A stretch of DNA of 64,000 nt from Candidatus Krumholzibacteriota bacterium. GTDB taxonomy: Bacteria; Krumholzibacteriota; Krumholzibacteriia; LZORAL124-64-63. How positions within the stretch are numbered: the first letter of the stretch is position 1; the number at the start of each line of letters is the position of its first letter. The notes below the pieces were generated by a model. The model did no database searches. It had not been told where the DNA came from and worked only from the letters and a program-made list of their open reading frames with translations. Of this stretch, positions 36,603 through 44,932 are shown piece by piece. The stretch lies in contig JAKLEB010000003.1 of NCBI GenBank assembly GCA_022711765.1, positions 62,001 through 126,000 of the forward strand, given 5' to 3'. The translations under genes were made by a program, and so were the position numbers.

Positions 36603-38273
36603 CTACCTCGCCGGCACCTCCCCGGCCTCCGCCGTGAGCGGCGGCTCGTACGTCTTGCCCACGGGCACCCACGATCCCGCCTTCTGCTGCATCACCTTGA
36701 CGCGCCCCTGCGCGGTCCACGTGGCGAAGCTGTTGTAGTCCCAGCCGAGGGTCTCACTGTCGCCGGCGCCGAGCGTGGTGATCAGGAAGCGGTTCGCGAG
36801 GCCGCCGAAGTAGTCGGCGACCGTGGCCGGCGTGTCCGAGTCGCCGCCCGAGGGGTCGATCGGGAACCAGCCGTACCCGGGCAGGTAGACCTCGACCCAG
36901 CGGTGGAACACGTCGTCGCGGCTCGCGTCGTCGTTGCGGACCACGACCGAGCCCGCGTAGCGCGCGGGCAGGCCGGCCGCATGGCACATCGCCAGCATCA
37001 CGAAGCTGTATTCCGAGCACGAGCCCGAGCCGCGCGCGAGCACCGTCGGCGCCACGTTCCAGCCGCCCAGCAGCTCGTAGGACATATGCTCCTGGATGTG
37101 GCGGTTGATCTTCCAGGCCATCCAGTAGGGGTTGGTCTCGCCGCCGAGGGCCGCCTTGACGGCGTCCTGGATCACGGGGTCCGTGACGACGAGCTTGCTG
37201 CTGTCCTGCGTGTATGTCTTGCGGATGTCGGCGGGGATCGCATCCAGCTTGCCGACCTTCGCCGGATCGACGTACCAGCGCACCTTGTAGAGCGTCGCCT
37301 CGACGGTCATGGTCGCGGTCACCGACTCGCCGGGCGCGATGTCCGTGAACACGAAGTGCGCGCAGCGCTGGCCCCACCGGTCGCTGACGAAGTCGGTGGG
37401 CGCGGGCGTGAACGCCGGCTCGCCCGTGAGCTTCTGATTGGGCAGGTCGTGCGGCACGGCGATGTAGACGTCCAGGGTCTTCACCACGCCCGGCCCGAAG
37501 TTCCGCCACTCCTCCCGATAGACGAGCGTCTCGTGCTTCGGATCGTCGATGACGTACGGCGAGCCGCTCACCGTCTCCAGCGCGCACAGCTCGCGCGTCT
37601 CGTAGTCGACGCCCCACAGGCGCGCGCCGTCCCAGGCGAGCCCGGTGGGGTACGGTCCAGGCGACGGGAAGGAGTCGAGGACCGCGCCCGTCTCGACGTC
37701 CACGCGGTAGATGCGGTCCTCGAAGCGGTCGCTGACCCAGAGGTACGTGCCGTCGAACGCGAGGCCGGGCTCGTCGCCGCGCGCCTTGGCCCGCGGGCCG
37801 GGGAAGCTCCGGAAGGTGGTGCCGTCCTTCTGGTCGAGGCGGCTCACGAGGCCGGCCGCGCCGTCGACGGTCCACAGCGCCGCGCCGTCCCACTCGAGGC
37901 CCTTCACGGCGTCGGTGTCGGTCGGCAGGGCGCGGGAGACGATGCCGGTCGCCGGGTCGAGCGCGTAGACGGTCTTGTCGAGGGCGTCGACGACCCAGAG
38001 CAGCGCGCCGTCCCAGGCGAGGTCCTGCGGCTGGTAGCCGGGGGCGTCGAGGGTGGCGGTGACCTCGCCGGTCGCCGGGTCGACCGCGGACAGCGTGGCC
38101 CGCTCGAGGTCGGCGACCCAGAGGCGGTGGCCGTCCCAGGCGAGGCCGGTGGGGGCCTGCAGGGGCAGAAGATGGCGCGTCAGGACGGTGCCGGGGACGC
38201 CGGCGGCGGCGGCCGCGGACGCGAAGGCAAGAAGCGCAATCATGGTCAGGATCGTGCGCGCGTGGCGGATCAT
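36603..38273 (-). CDS. Secreted propeller-transglutaminase-like protein
   Basis: A 556-residue exoprotein. GAGGAGG is 5 nt before ATG 38273, followed by a signal peptide (cut near AAAAAG). Residues 30-270 are a beta-propeller of NHL/virginiamycin-B-lyase type with repeats such as PTGLAWDGHRLWVADL, LAWDGALLWVVDAL, GLEWDGAALWTVDG and LAFDGTYLWVSDRF. The second half is a transglutaminase-like fold: the Cys in GSGSCSEYSFVMLAMCHAAG, the His in DVFHRWVEVYLPG and the Asp in WFPIDPSG form the expected catalytic triad. It may hydrolyse or cross-link amides outside the cell. There is no sorting tail. Confidence 0.85.
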   Translation of the reverse strand: MIRHARTILTMIALLAFASAAAAAGVPGTVLTRHLLPLQAPTGLAWDGHRLWVADLERATLSAVDPATGEVTATLDAPGYQPQDLAWDGALLWVVDALDKTVYALDPATGIVSRALPTDTDAVKGLEWDGAALWTVDGAAGLVSRLDQKDGTTFRSFPGPRAKARGDEPGLAFDGTYLWVSDRFEDRIYRVDVETGAVLDSFPSPGPYPTGLAWDGARLWGVDYETRELCALETVSGSPYVIDDPKHETLVYREEWRNFGPGVVKTLDVYIAVPHDLPNQKLTGEPAFTPAPTDFVSDRWGQRCAHFVFTDIAPGESVTATMTVEATLYKVRWYVDPAKVGKLDAIPADIRKTYTQDSSKLVVTDPVIQDAVKAALGGETNPYWMAWKINRHIQEHMSYELLGGWNVAPTVLARGSGSCSEYSFVMLAMCHAAGLPARYAGSVVVRNDDASRDDVFHRWVEVYLPGYGWFPIDPSGGDSDTPATVADYFGGLANRFLITTLGAGDSETLGWDYNSFATWTAQGRVKVMQQKAGSWVPVGKTYEPPLTAEAGEVPAR

Positions 38274-38296
38274 CGCGACCTCCTCGGGTGGGTCGC

Positions 38297-38326
38297 ATTG
38301 TACGCCGCCCGGCGCGGTCACGACAA
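38297..38326 (-). promoter_or_regulatory. Putative promoter of the transglutaminase-like gene
   Basis: On the minus strand TTGTCG (38321-38326), 18 bp, then TACAAT (38297-38302), 24 bp before ATG 38273. Same -10 hexamer and spacing as at 1559-1588. Confidence 0.45.
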
Positions 38327-38331
38327 TCGGG

Positions 38332-40638
38332 TTATCGCGCGAGCGTCGTCTTCGCCGTCGAGACGAGCGTCCCGGCCTCGAGACGCAGCAGGTAGACGCC
38401 GCTGGGAAGCTCGCGACCGTTCCCGTCGCGACCGTCCCATTCGATGGCCAGCCGGCCAGCCGGCTGGTGACCATCGACGAGCCGCACCACGTGGGCTCCC
38501 CGGGAATCGTAGACGTCGAGCCGGACCATCGCTGCGGCCGGCAGATCGAACGATACGGTCGTCCGTGGATTGAACGGGTTCGGCACGGCGCGCGCCAGGA
38601 GCGGGCTCGCATACGTCGGCCCCGTGTCCTCGACGGCCGATACCTCGTCGACGGTGAGCGAGGTCAGGTGCCACGCGGGTGTCCCGCCCGCGAAGTGGAA
38701 GGACCCGCCGAGCCAGAGACGTTGATCGTGGACGGCCATGCTCGTGACGCTGTACAGCGCGCCGACGCCGCGCCACTGCGTACCGGTCCAGCAGGCCAGA
38801 CCAGCCATCGGCGTGCCGTCGTCGGCCGGAGAATCGAAGCTGCCGGCGACGAAGAGGAGTCCCTCGTACTCGGCCAGCGACCGGACGTATCCGCCCATCA
38901 GGGTCCCGATGACCTCCCAGTGGTCGCCAGCAAGGAGGTAGACGTCGCTGTCGCTGCCGTTCCAGGTGGCGGCGACCGCTTGCCCCTGCCAGGATCCCAC
39001 GGCCCAGACCTGGTCCGGCAGGCCGCCCCCGAGGGGCTGCCAGGCACCGCCGATCCGGGCGGCCACGTTGGCGGCGCTCACGCCCGCGATGGTCGCGAAA
39101 TCGCCGCCGACCAGCAGGTCGGCGCCCACCGTCGCGATGTCGATGACGCGGCGGTCGACCTCCGCGTACGTCGTCGGACTGGCCAGCGAGCCGAACCGCA
39201 GAACGCCGCCCCAGCCGGCATTGCCGAGAAGCATGCCATTCCAGCTCAGCAGCTCGTCGCACCAGGGATAGTCATAATCCGGCTCGGTCATGTTCCACTG
39301 CCCGTCGGTCCAGTAGCCCGCACCCCGGCCAAAATGTCCGTCGGCGACGACCACCAGATAGCCCGCGTGCCAGCCGACCGTGCCGTAACTATCGTACTCG
39401 CCGAGCTCCTCGCCGTTGCCGAGGTCGCGCGCCGACCAGGTCCCGGACTGCCGGACGGCCACGCAGCGGCTGAAGACCCCGCCGATGGACGTGAACGATC
39501 CACCGGCCACCATGGCGTTACCCGAGGACTCGAGCGTCAGGACTTTATTGGAGGCGCCGTGTCCGGGGTCGCAGATGGGCGTCATGGCACCGGCGATCAC
39601 GCGGCCGAGGTTGGCGCAGGTTGGTTGTCCCACGGCCTCGAATGCGCCGGCGACCAGGACATCTCCGGCGTCCTCAAGGATCTGCCGGTACTCGACGAAT
39701 CCCTGCGCCTCGTTCAGGGACTGGGCGCTGACCCCGTCCCACGCGCTGGCGAACGCGCCGAAGAGGGCCCGTTCCGGCACTGCTCCGGCGTCGTCCTTCT
39801 GCAGGAAGCTCTCCCAGTAGCCACAGACGAGCAGGCGGCCATCGCCGGCCTCGAGGTCGGTGACATGGCGCGCCGGGTCCACGACGCCGAGCTGGGGGAT
39901 GTCCACCCAGACCCCTCCCTGCCAGACCTGAACGGCCGTTGCGGAGTACTGCGAGGCGGCGCGCCTGGCCGCGAAGAGCTGGCCCTCCCAGACGGCCAAC
40001 TCCGTGGTCGTGGAGTCCTGACCCGCGAAGGCGTCGATCACGTTCGTCCCGTCCCAGGCCAGGACATGGCCCGTCATCACGCCCGCGCCGCTCGTGAACG
40101 CGCCGCCTGACACGAGCACGTCGTCCATCACCACGAGGCTGTGTACCGCGCCGTCCGTCTGCAGCCGGTCGACCCAGGCCTCGCCTTCCAGGCGGTGGGA
40201 GCCGACGTGGAGGTCGCCTTGGAAGCTGGCCATCGCCGTCGACGTCGTGGGGCAGGGTTCGCCGACCGTGATCCAGCTTTCCCCGTCGAAGCGTACGACA
40301 CGACGGATCGTTCCCTCCAGCACGAGCGCGTGCAGCGTCGTCTCATGCACGACCAGGGCGAGCACCTCGCTGCCCGGAACGGTCGTTCCGACCGGCTCCC
40401 AGGCGCCGTCGCGAAGGCGCGCCACGTGGCTCGGCGTCGCGATCCGGCCGACGGCATCGAACTGGCCGGCGATCACCACGTCGCCCTGCCAGCGCATGAG
40501 GCACCCGGCCGGAGCGTTCGGCCCGGTCGAGTGATCGTCGACGGACCACGTGACCGGCAACACGCTCGCGTGGCAGAGCGCCGCGACGATCACGGTCATG
40601 GCGAGCAAGCACCGGCGGGCGATAGAAACGGCGAGCAT
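38332..40638 (-). CDS. Exoprotein: beta-propeller-like repeats with sorting domain
   Basis: 768 residues. GGGGGAG is 6 nt before ATG 40638; the signal peptide is cut near LCHASV. The body consists of about 8-10 repeats reading VxxWxGxxxxG..F.S..G (ALVVAGAFEAVGQPTCANLG, GGSFTSIGGVFSRCVAV, LLVGGDFATIAGVSAANVAA, LWLGGSFHFAGGTPAWHL), like delta-60 or Kelch propellers. The C-terminal 85 residues form a FlgD-like sorting domain (VPNPFNPRTTVSFDL ... GVYLLRLEAG ... TTLAR). No catalytic motif is seen; binding or scaffolding at the surface is likely. Confidence 0.82.
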   Translation of the reverse strand: MLAVSIARRCLLAMTVIVAALCHASVLPVTWSVDDHSTGPNAPAGCLMRWQGDVVIAGQFDAVGRIATPSHVARLRDGAWEPVGTTVPGSEVLALVVHETTLHALVLEGTIRRVVRFDGESWITVGEPCPTTSTAMASFQGDLHVGSHRLEGEAWVDRLQTDGAVHSLVVMDDVLVSGGAFTSGAGVMTGHVLAWDGTNVIDAFAGQDSTTTELAVWEGQLFAARRAASQYSATAVQVWQGGVWVDIPQLGVVDPARHVTDLEAGDGRLLVCGYWESFLQKDDAGAVPERALFGAFASAWDGVSAQSLNEAQGFVEYRQILEDAGDVLVAGAFEAVGQPTCANLGRVIAGAMTPICDPGHGASNKVLTLESSGNAMVAGGSFTSIGGVFSRCVAVRQSGTWSARDLGNGEELGEYDSYGTVGWHAGYLVVVADGHFGRGAGYWTDGQWNMTEPDYDYPWCDELLSWNGMLLGNAGWGGVLRFGSLASPTTYAEVDRRVIDIATVGADLLVGGDFATIAGVSAANVAARIGGAWQPLGGGLPDQVWAVGSWQGQAVAATWNGSDSDVYLLAGDHWEVIGTLMGGYVRSLAEYEGLLFVAGSFDSPADDGTPMAGLACWTGTQWRGVGALYSVTSMAVHDQRLWLGGSFHFAGGTPAWHLTSLTVDEVSAVEDTGPTYASPLLARAVPNPFNPRTTVSFDLPAAAMVRLDVYDSRGAHVVRLVDGHQPAGRLAIEWDGRDGNGRELPSGVYLLRLEAGTLVSTAKTTLAR

Positions 40639-40682
40639 GGTTCTCCCCCTTCGAACGGACGATCGATCGACGCCAGGTGACG

Positions 40683-40691
40683 ATTCTAGCA
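40683..40691 (-). promoter_or_regulatory. Putative extended -10 element
   Basis: TGC-TAGAAT on the minus strand (five of six positions match TATAAT, plus the TGn extension), 44 bp before ATG 40638. Confidence 0.4.
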
Positions 40692-40761
40692 TATCAGCTG
40701 GACGAATACGACCTAACCGAAGTCGAGTGGCCCCGGGACCGGCGCCGAGGACCGATGGCGC

Positions 40762-40791
40762 AGGACATCGCGCCCCCGTTCGTGATAGACT
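40762..40791 (+). promoter_or_regulatory. Putative promoter, near copy of the trkH promoter
   Basis: AGGACA (40762-40767), 18 bp, extended -10 TGA-TAGACT (40783-40791), followed by CGTATCGTCTTTCC. It aligns with 33494-33538 with few changes and one 3-bp gap. It is 28 bp before ATG 40820. Confidence 0.5.
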
Positions 40792-40819
40792 CGTATCGTC
40801 TTTCCCCGGGAGGTCCGCC

Positions 40820-41839
40820 ATGCGCGCCGCGTTCCTGATCCTCGCCCTCGTCCTTTTCGCCCTCGCCGCCCTCGCCCACGACCTCGGCCCGACCCGTCCC
40901 GCCCGACCCGCGCCGAACGTCGCGCCGCCGCCCGAGCCCGGCTCCTTGCGCCAGGGCGGCGACACGATCTTCGACGCCACTCCGCTCGACCTCGGCTACA
41001 CCGAGATCAACGGCACGACAACCCCCTTCACCAACGATTACGACGAGGTCTGCCCGTACACGGGTTCGGTCGCGCCGGACGTCGTGTACACCTTCATCCC
41101 GGCCTGGAGCAGCGAAGTCACCGTCGACATGTGGGGATCGAGCTTCGACACGAAGATCTACATCTACGACCAGGACCTCGCCCTCGTCGCCTGCAACGAC
41201 GACTACTACAGCGACTACACGTCGAGGCTCGACTGCATCGGACTGAACGCCGGGGTCCAGTACTTCCTGATCATCGACGGCTACGGGGCCGCGTCCGGCA
41301 CGTACACCGGGTACGTCTACGAAGCGACCTGCGGGTACCCCCTCGAGTGTCCCGCGGGCTCCCAGCTGGAGAACGAGCCGCCGCTCGTCGACGGCTACCT
41401 GGACAGCTGGAACGGCGGCTGCAACAGCCCCGAGTTCGGCGAGCCGTTCCAGACGATCACTGCATCCAGCTTCTGCGGCAAGGGCGGCTACTTCCTGAGC
41501 GCGAACGGCGAACCGTCCCGCGACACGGACTGGTTCCACATCCTGATCCCGGCGTACGGGTACCTCGAGGTCACGGGCGACGCCGAGGAACCGTCGTACA
41601 TGTTCGAGCTCGGACCGCAGCAATGCGGGATCGTGGACATCCTGCAGATGGTGGAGATCGGCTACGGCCCGGGCACGATGACGATCGACGGCCCCGTGGG
41701 ATCGCTCGTCTGGTTCTGGGTCGGCTCGCAGACGTTCTGGGACGGCGACACGTACGAGTACGACTACGTGCTCTGGCTCAACCTGGCCGTGCCCGCGCAG
41801 ACGCGGAGCTGGACGGCGGTGAAGCAGCTGTTCGATTGA
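40820..41839 (+). CDS. Secreted PPC-like protein, function unknown
   Basis: A 339-residue exported protein. GGGAGG is 6 nt before ATG 40820, and the signal peptide is cut near AALAH. Residues about 55-165 look like a bacterial pre-peptidase C-terminal-type beta-sandwich: VYTFIPAWSSEVTVDMWGSS, DTKIYIYDQDLALVACNDDY and YFLIIDGYG. The second part, CNSPEFGEPFQTITASSFCGKG with four or more Cys, seems to be a related sandwich. The protein is acidic and has no sorting tail. It precedes the RCC1-like gene by 60 nt on the same strand. Confidence 0.7.
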   Translation: MRAAFLILALVLFALAALAHDLGPTRPARPAPNVAPPPEPGSLRQGGDTIFDATPLDLGYTEINGTTTPFTNDYDEVCPYTGSVAPDVVYTFIPAWSSEVTVDMWGSSFDTKIYIYDQDLALVACNDDYYSDYTSRLDCIGLNAGVQYFLIIDGYGAASGTYTGYVYEATCGYPLECPAGSQLENEPPLVDGYLDSWNGGCNSPEFGEPFQTITASSFCGKGGYFLSANGEPSRDTDWFHILIPAYGYLEVTGDAEEPSYMFELGPQQCGIVDILQMVEIGYGPGTMTIDGPVGSLVWFWVGSQTFWDGDTYEYDYVLWLNLAVPAQTRSWTAVKQLFD

Positions 41840-41899
41840 GGCACACCACGGCGAAGCGTCCGGCACGGGGTCACCGGTCGATCGGCGATCGGAGCTGCC

Positions 41900-43924
41900 A
41901 TGCGAATGGCTAACGTCCTCATGCTCGCCGGCGCCCTGCTGCCCGCCGTGGCGATAGCGCAGGGAGAAGTCGTCAGCTGGGGCGCCGAGGTCGTGGTCAG
42001 CGACGCGGCGCTCACGAATCTGGTCGCGGTCGCGGCCGGCGGCGCGCACTGCCTCGGCCTGCACGCGGACGGGTCGATCGTGGCCTGGGGCAACGACACG
42101 AGCGGCCAGTGTGACGTCCCCGCGCCGAACGGCGGCTTCGTGGCCGTCGCGGCGGGAGTCGAGCACAGCCTGGCGCTCCGGACGGACGGATCGATCGTCG
42201 CCTGGGGCTGGAACGAGAACGGTCAGTGCGACGTGCCCGCACCCAACGGCGGCTTCGTCGCGATGGCCGCCGGCCACCGGGTCAGCCTGGGGCTCAAGGC
42301 CGACGGGACGATCGTCGCCTGGGGGAGCCACGAGTACGGCCTGTGCGACGTCCCCGAACCGAACGCCGACTTCGTGGCCATCTCGGCGCACGATTACCTC
42401 TGCCTGGGCCTGAAAGCGGACGGCAGCATCGTCGCCTGGGGTCTGAACGAATACGGCGAGGGCGACGTCCCCGAGCCCAACACCGGGTTCACGGCCATCG
42501 CGGCCGGGAAGTACCATGCACTCGGCCTGCGCCAGGACGGCTCCATCGTCGGCTGGGGCTGGAACTACTACGGCCCCTGCACGCCGCCATCTCCGAACGC
42601 GGACTTCGTGGCGATCGCCGCCGGCAACTACCACAGCCTCGGGCTCAAGAGCGACGGCACGATCGTCGCCTGGGGCGCCCAGGACAATGACGAGTGCGAC
42701 GTGCCGGAGCCCAACGGCGGTTACGTGGGGCTGGCCGCGGGCGCGTTCTTCAGCCTCGGTCTGCGGGCCGACGGCACCATGCGCGCCTGGGGCGACAACT
42801 GGTACGGCCAGTGCAACGTGCCGCCGCCCAACGACGGCTTCGTGACCGTCGCGGCCGGCGGCCACAACCTCGGGTTGCGCCTGGACGGGACGGTCGCGGC
42901 CTGGGGCCGCAACAACCGCGGCCAGTGCGATGTGCCGGCGCCCAACGCCGACTTCGCGGGCGTCGCCGCCGGCACCCTCCACAGCCTGGGACTGAAGGGC
43001 GACGGCACGATCGTAGCCTGGGGCGACGATCAGCAGGGCCAGATCGACGTTCCGATCCCCAACGCCGGATTCACCGCGGTCGCGGCCGGCGGCTACTTCA
43101 GCCTCGCGCTGCGGTCGGACGGGACGGCCGTGGCCTGGGGCTACGACTACTTCGGCGAGTGCGACGTGCCGGAGCCGACCGTGCGCTTCACGGCGATCGC
43201 CGCCGGCGCGAATCACGGCCTCGCCCTCGAGGCCGACGGCTCGGTCGTCGCCTGGGGCAGCAACTCGTACGGCGAGGGCGCGCCGCCGGCGCCGAACGGC
43301 GGCTTCGTGGCCATCGCCGCCGGAGACTTCCACAACCTCGCCCTCCGCGCGGACGGCTCGATCGTCGCCTGGGGCAGCGACCACAACGGTCAGTGCGACG
43401 TCCCCGCGCCGAACGCGTCCTTCGTCGCGATCGCCGCCGGCGGCCACCACAGCGTGGGGCTGAAGAGCAACGGATCGCTCGTCGTCTGGGGCTGGAACAT
43501 GTACGGCGAGTGCGACGTCCCCGAGCCGAACAACGGCTTCATCGCGGCCGCGGCGTCGACGTGGTACTGCGCCGGCGTGCGGATCGGCGGCAGCGTGCGG
43601 AACGAGCAGACCTGGGAACCGCAGCTGGAACCCGAGCTGCCCGGCGCGCCGGCCATGGCCGTCGTGAACCTGCCGAACCCGTTCAACCCCGCCACCGAGA
43701 TCCGTTACCAGCTCGACCGGGCACAGGACGTGACCCTGAGCATCGTCGACCTGCGCGGGCGGGTCGTCCGCGTCCTCGTCCGCGGCGTCCGGCCGGCGGG
43801 CTGGAGCGCGGTGATCTGGGACGGTCGCGACGCCGCGGGCCTGGCCGCCCCGAGCGGCGTCTACGTCGCGCGGCTCGCGGGGGAGTCGCGCGTGGCGCAC
43901 CGGCGGATGGTGCTCGTGCGGTGA
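41900..43924 (+). CDS. Secreted RCC1-like repeat protein with sorting domain
   Basis: 674 residues. GGAG precedes ATG 41900; the signal peptide is cut near AIAQG. Thirteen near-identical repeats of about 39 residues follow (xAIAAGxxHSLGLxxDGSIV + AWGxNxxGQCDVPxPNxGF), an RCC1/BLIP-II-like propeller pattern: two seven-blade propellers would need 14 blades, and a degenerate 14th (IAAAASTWYCAGVRIGG) is present. The tail is a FlgD-like sorting domain (VVNLPNPFNPATEIRYQ ... GVYVARLAGE ... VLVR). It probably binds something at the surface; no enzyme motif is seen. Confidence 0.88.
   Translation: MRMANVLMLAGALLPAVAIAQGEVVSWGAEVVVSDAALTNLVAVAAGGAHCLGLHADGSIVAWGNDTSGQCDVPAPNGGFVAVAAGVEHSLALRTDGSIVAWGWNENGQCDVPAPNGGFVAMAAGHRVSLGLKADGTIVAWGSHEYGLCDVPEPNADFVAISAHDYLCLGLKADGSIVAWGLNEYGEGDVPEPNTGFTAIAAGKYHALGLRQDGSIVGWGWNYYGPCTPPSPNADFVAIAAGNYHSLGLKSDGTIVAWGAQDNDECDVPEPNGGYVGLAAGAFFSLGLRADGTMRAWGDNWYGQCNVPPPNDGFVTVAAGGHNLGLRLDGTVAAWGRNNRGQCDVPAPNADFAGVAAGTLHSLGLKGDGTIVAWGDDQQGQIDVPIPNAGFTAVAAGGYFSLALRSDGTAVAWGYDYFGECDVPEPTVRFTAIAAGANHGLALEADGSVVAWGSNSYGEGAPPAPNGGFVAIAAGDFHNLALRADGSIVAWGSDHNGQCDVPAPNASFVAIAAGGHHSVGLKSNGSLVVWGWNMYGECDVPEPNNGFIAAAASTWYCAGVRIGGSVRNEQTWEPQLEPELPGAPAMAVVNLPNPFNPATEIRYQLDRAQDVTLSIVDLRGRVVRVLVRGVRPAGWSAVIWDGRDAAGLAAPSGVYVARLAGESRVAHRRMVLVR
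42023..43540 (+). repeat. Thirteen tandem 117-bp coding repeats
   Basis: In-frame repeats of 39 codons (the eighth has 38). Each carries AWG followed by a near-constant GQCDVPxPN. This is coding repetition within the RCC1-like gene, not a CRISPR or satellite. Confidence 0.9.
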
Positions 43925-44039
43925 TCGACCGCAGTAGGCCGCGGTGTCCCGGATCGGCGCCCGAGCTGGCCGCTGTCGCGCCGCCGGCCTACCATGAATG
44001 CCAGCACAGGATAGTTCCGCCGCGTCGAAGGACAGACCC

Positions 44040-44516
44040 ATGCCCTCGTTCACGACGATTCTCGTTCCCGGCTCCAAGCCGCCCTACGATTCGTGGACCT
44101 TCGTGGTCGTTCCCGACGACCTCGTGGCCGACCTAGGCTCCAAGCGACCAGCGGTCCGGGGCACGATCGCGGGCGTGAGTTTCCGGGGAACGGTGAGCCG
44201 CGGGGAGGGCGTGTACCGTATGCCCGTGCCGCGCGCCCTTCAGGTCGAGGCGAACATCGCGCGCGGCGATCGGATCCGGGTGGTCATGGAAGCGGACCCG
44301 GAACCGCGCCCGGTCGAGATCCCGGCGGAGCTGGCGGACGTGCTCGCCGCCGACCCGGACCTCGCGAGACGCTTCGCGGACCTGCCGCCGGCGCACCGCC
44401 GGGCGTGGGCGGACCATATCGCCGGCGCGAAGCGCGAGGAGACGCGCATCCGGCGGGTGGCGCAGGCGGCCGAGGGGATCCGCCGCAAGACGTTTCCGGG
44501 GGCGGGGTCGCGCTGA
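44040..44516 (+). CDS. DUF1905/YdeI (OmdA) domain protein
   Basis: A 158-residue cytoplasmic protein. The N-terminal DUF1905 beta-barrel (SWTFVVVPDDLVADLG ... VRGTIAGVSFRGTV ... RGDRIRVVMEADPEP) is followed by a YdeI/OmpD-associated helical domain (FADLPPAHRRAWADHIAGAK then RRVAQAAEGIRRKT). AAGGA is 7 nt before ATG 44040; an in-frame ATG at 43998 lacks a ribosome site. Family members are linked to bacteriocin protection; no direct role can be read here. Confidence 0.85.
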   Translation: MPSFTTILVPGSKPPYDSWTFVVVPDDLVADLGSKRPAVRGTIAGVSFRGTVSRGEGVYRMPVPRALQVEANIARGDRIRVVMEADPEPRPVEIPAELADVLAADPDLARRFADLPPAHRRAWADHIAGAKREETRIRRVAQAAEGIRRKTFPGAGSR

Positions 44517-44932
44517 GACAACGGTCGTGTGAAGTGCGGAAACAGGCGTCGTGGGCGCAGTAGCCTCACCCATGACGCCAGTGCCGAGGAGCGCGGAGAC
44601 TCAGTCGAGAGCCAGGATCTAGCCTAGCATGGGAGTAGTCAGGAGTCCGGAGATGAGGAGATGATTGGTTGGATGAGATAACCCATTCGCGAGGTGGTGG
44701 CCATAGGGGCCGGGGGAATGCCCGTCGGAAGTGAGCGAGGTATCTGGTCTTCGTTGCCGACGGCATTGGCGTGAATCGGGCGTTATCCACGAGGGGACCC
44801 TCGAGATAGAATCGCAAGTGCTGGCGAGACCTTATGCATCGCCAAACAAGAACTCGTATTTCACGAATGGATTGCAGAAGGGCGCCACAATGGACGCCCT
44901 TCGTTCAATATCCCTCAGCAGTCTGGACCTCG
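44517..44932. other. 416-bp convergent spacer
   Basis: Lower in GC than the flanks. Apart from the hairpin at 44877-44902 I see no gene or RNA in it; short open frames have no ribosome sites or protein-like content. Confidence 0.4.
44877..44902 (-). terminator. Hairpin downstream of the metalloprotease gene
   Basis: GAAGGGCG pairs with CGCCCTTC (8-bp stem, 10-nt loop), 31 nt beyond the stop at 44933. No strong T-run follows. Confidence 0.55.

Noticed and set aside
42023-43540. Regular 117-bp repeats as a CRISPR-like array
   Set aside because: Repeats are in-frame codons of an RCC1-like protein with no unique spacers.
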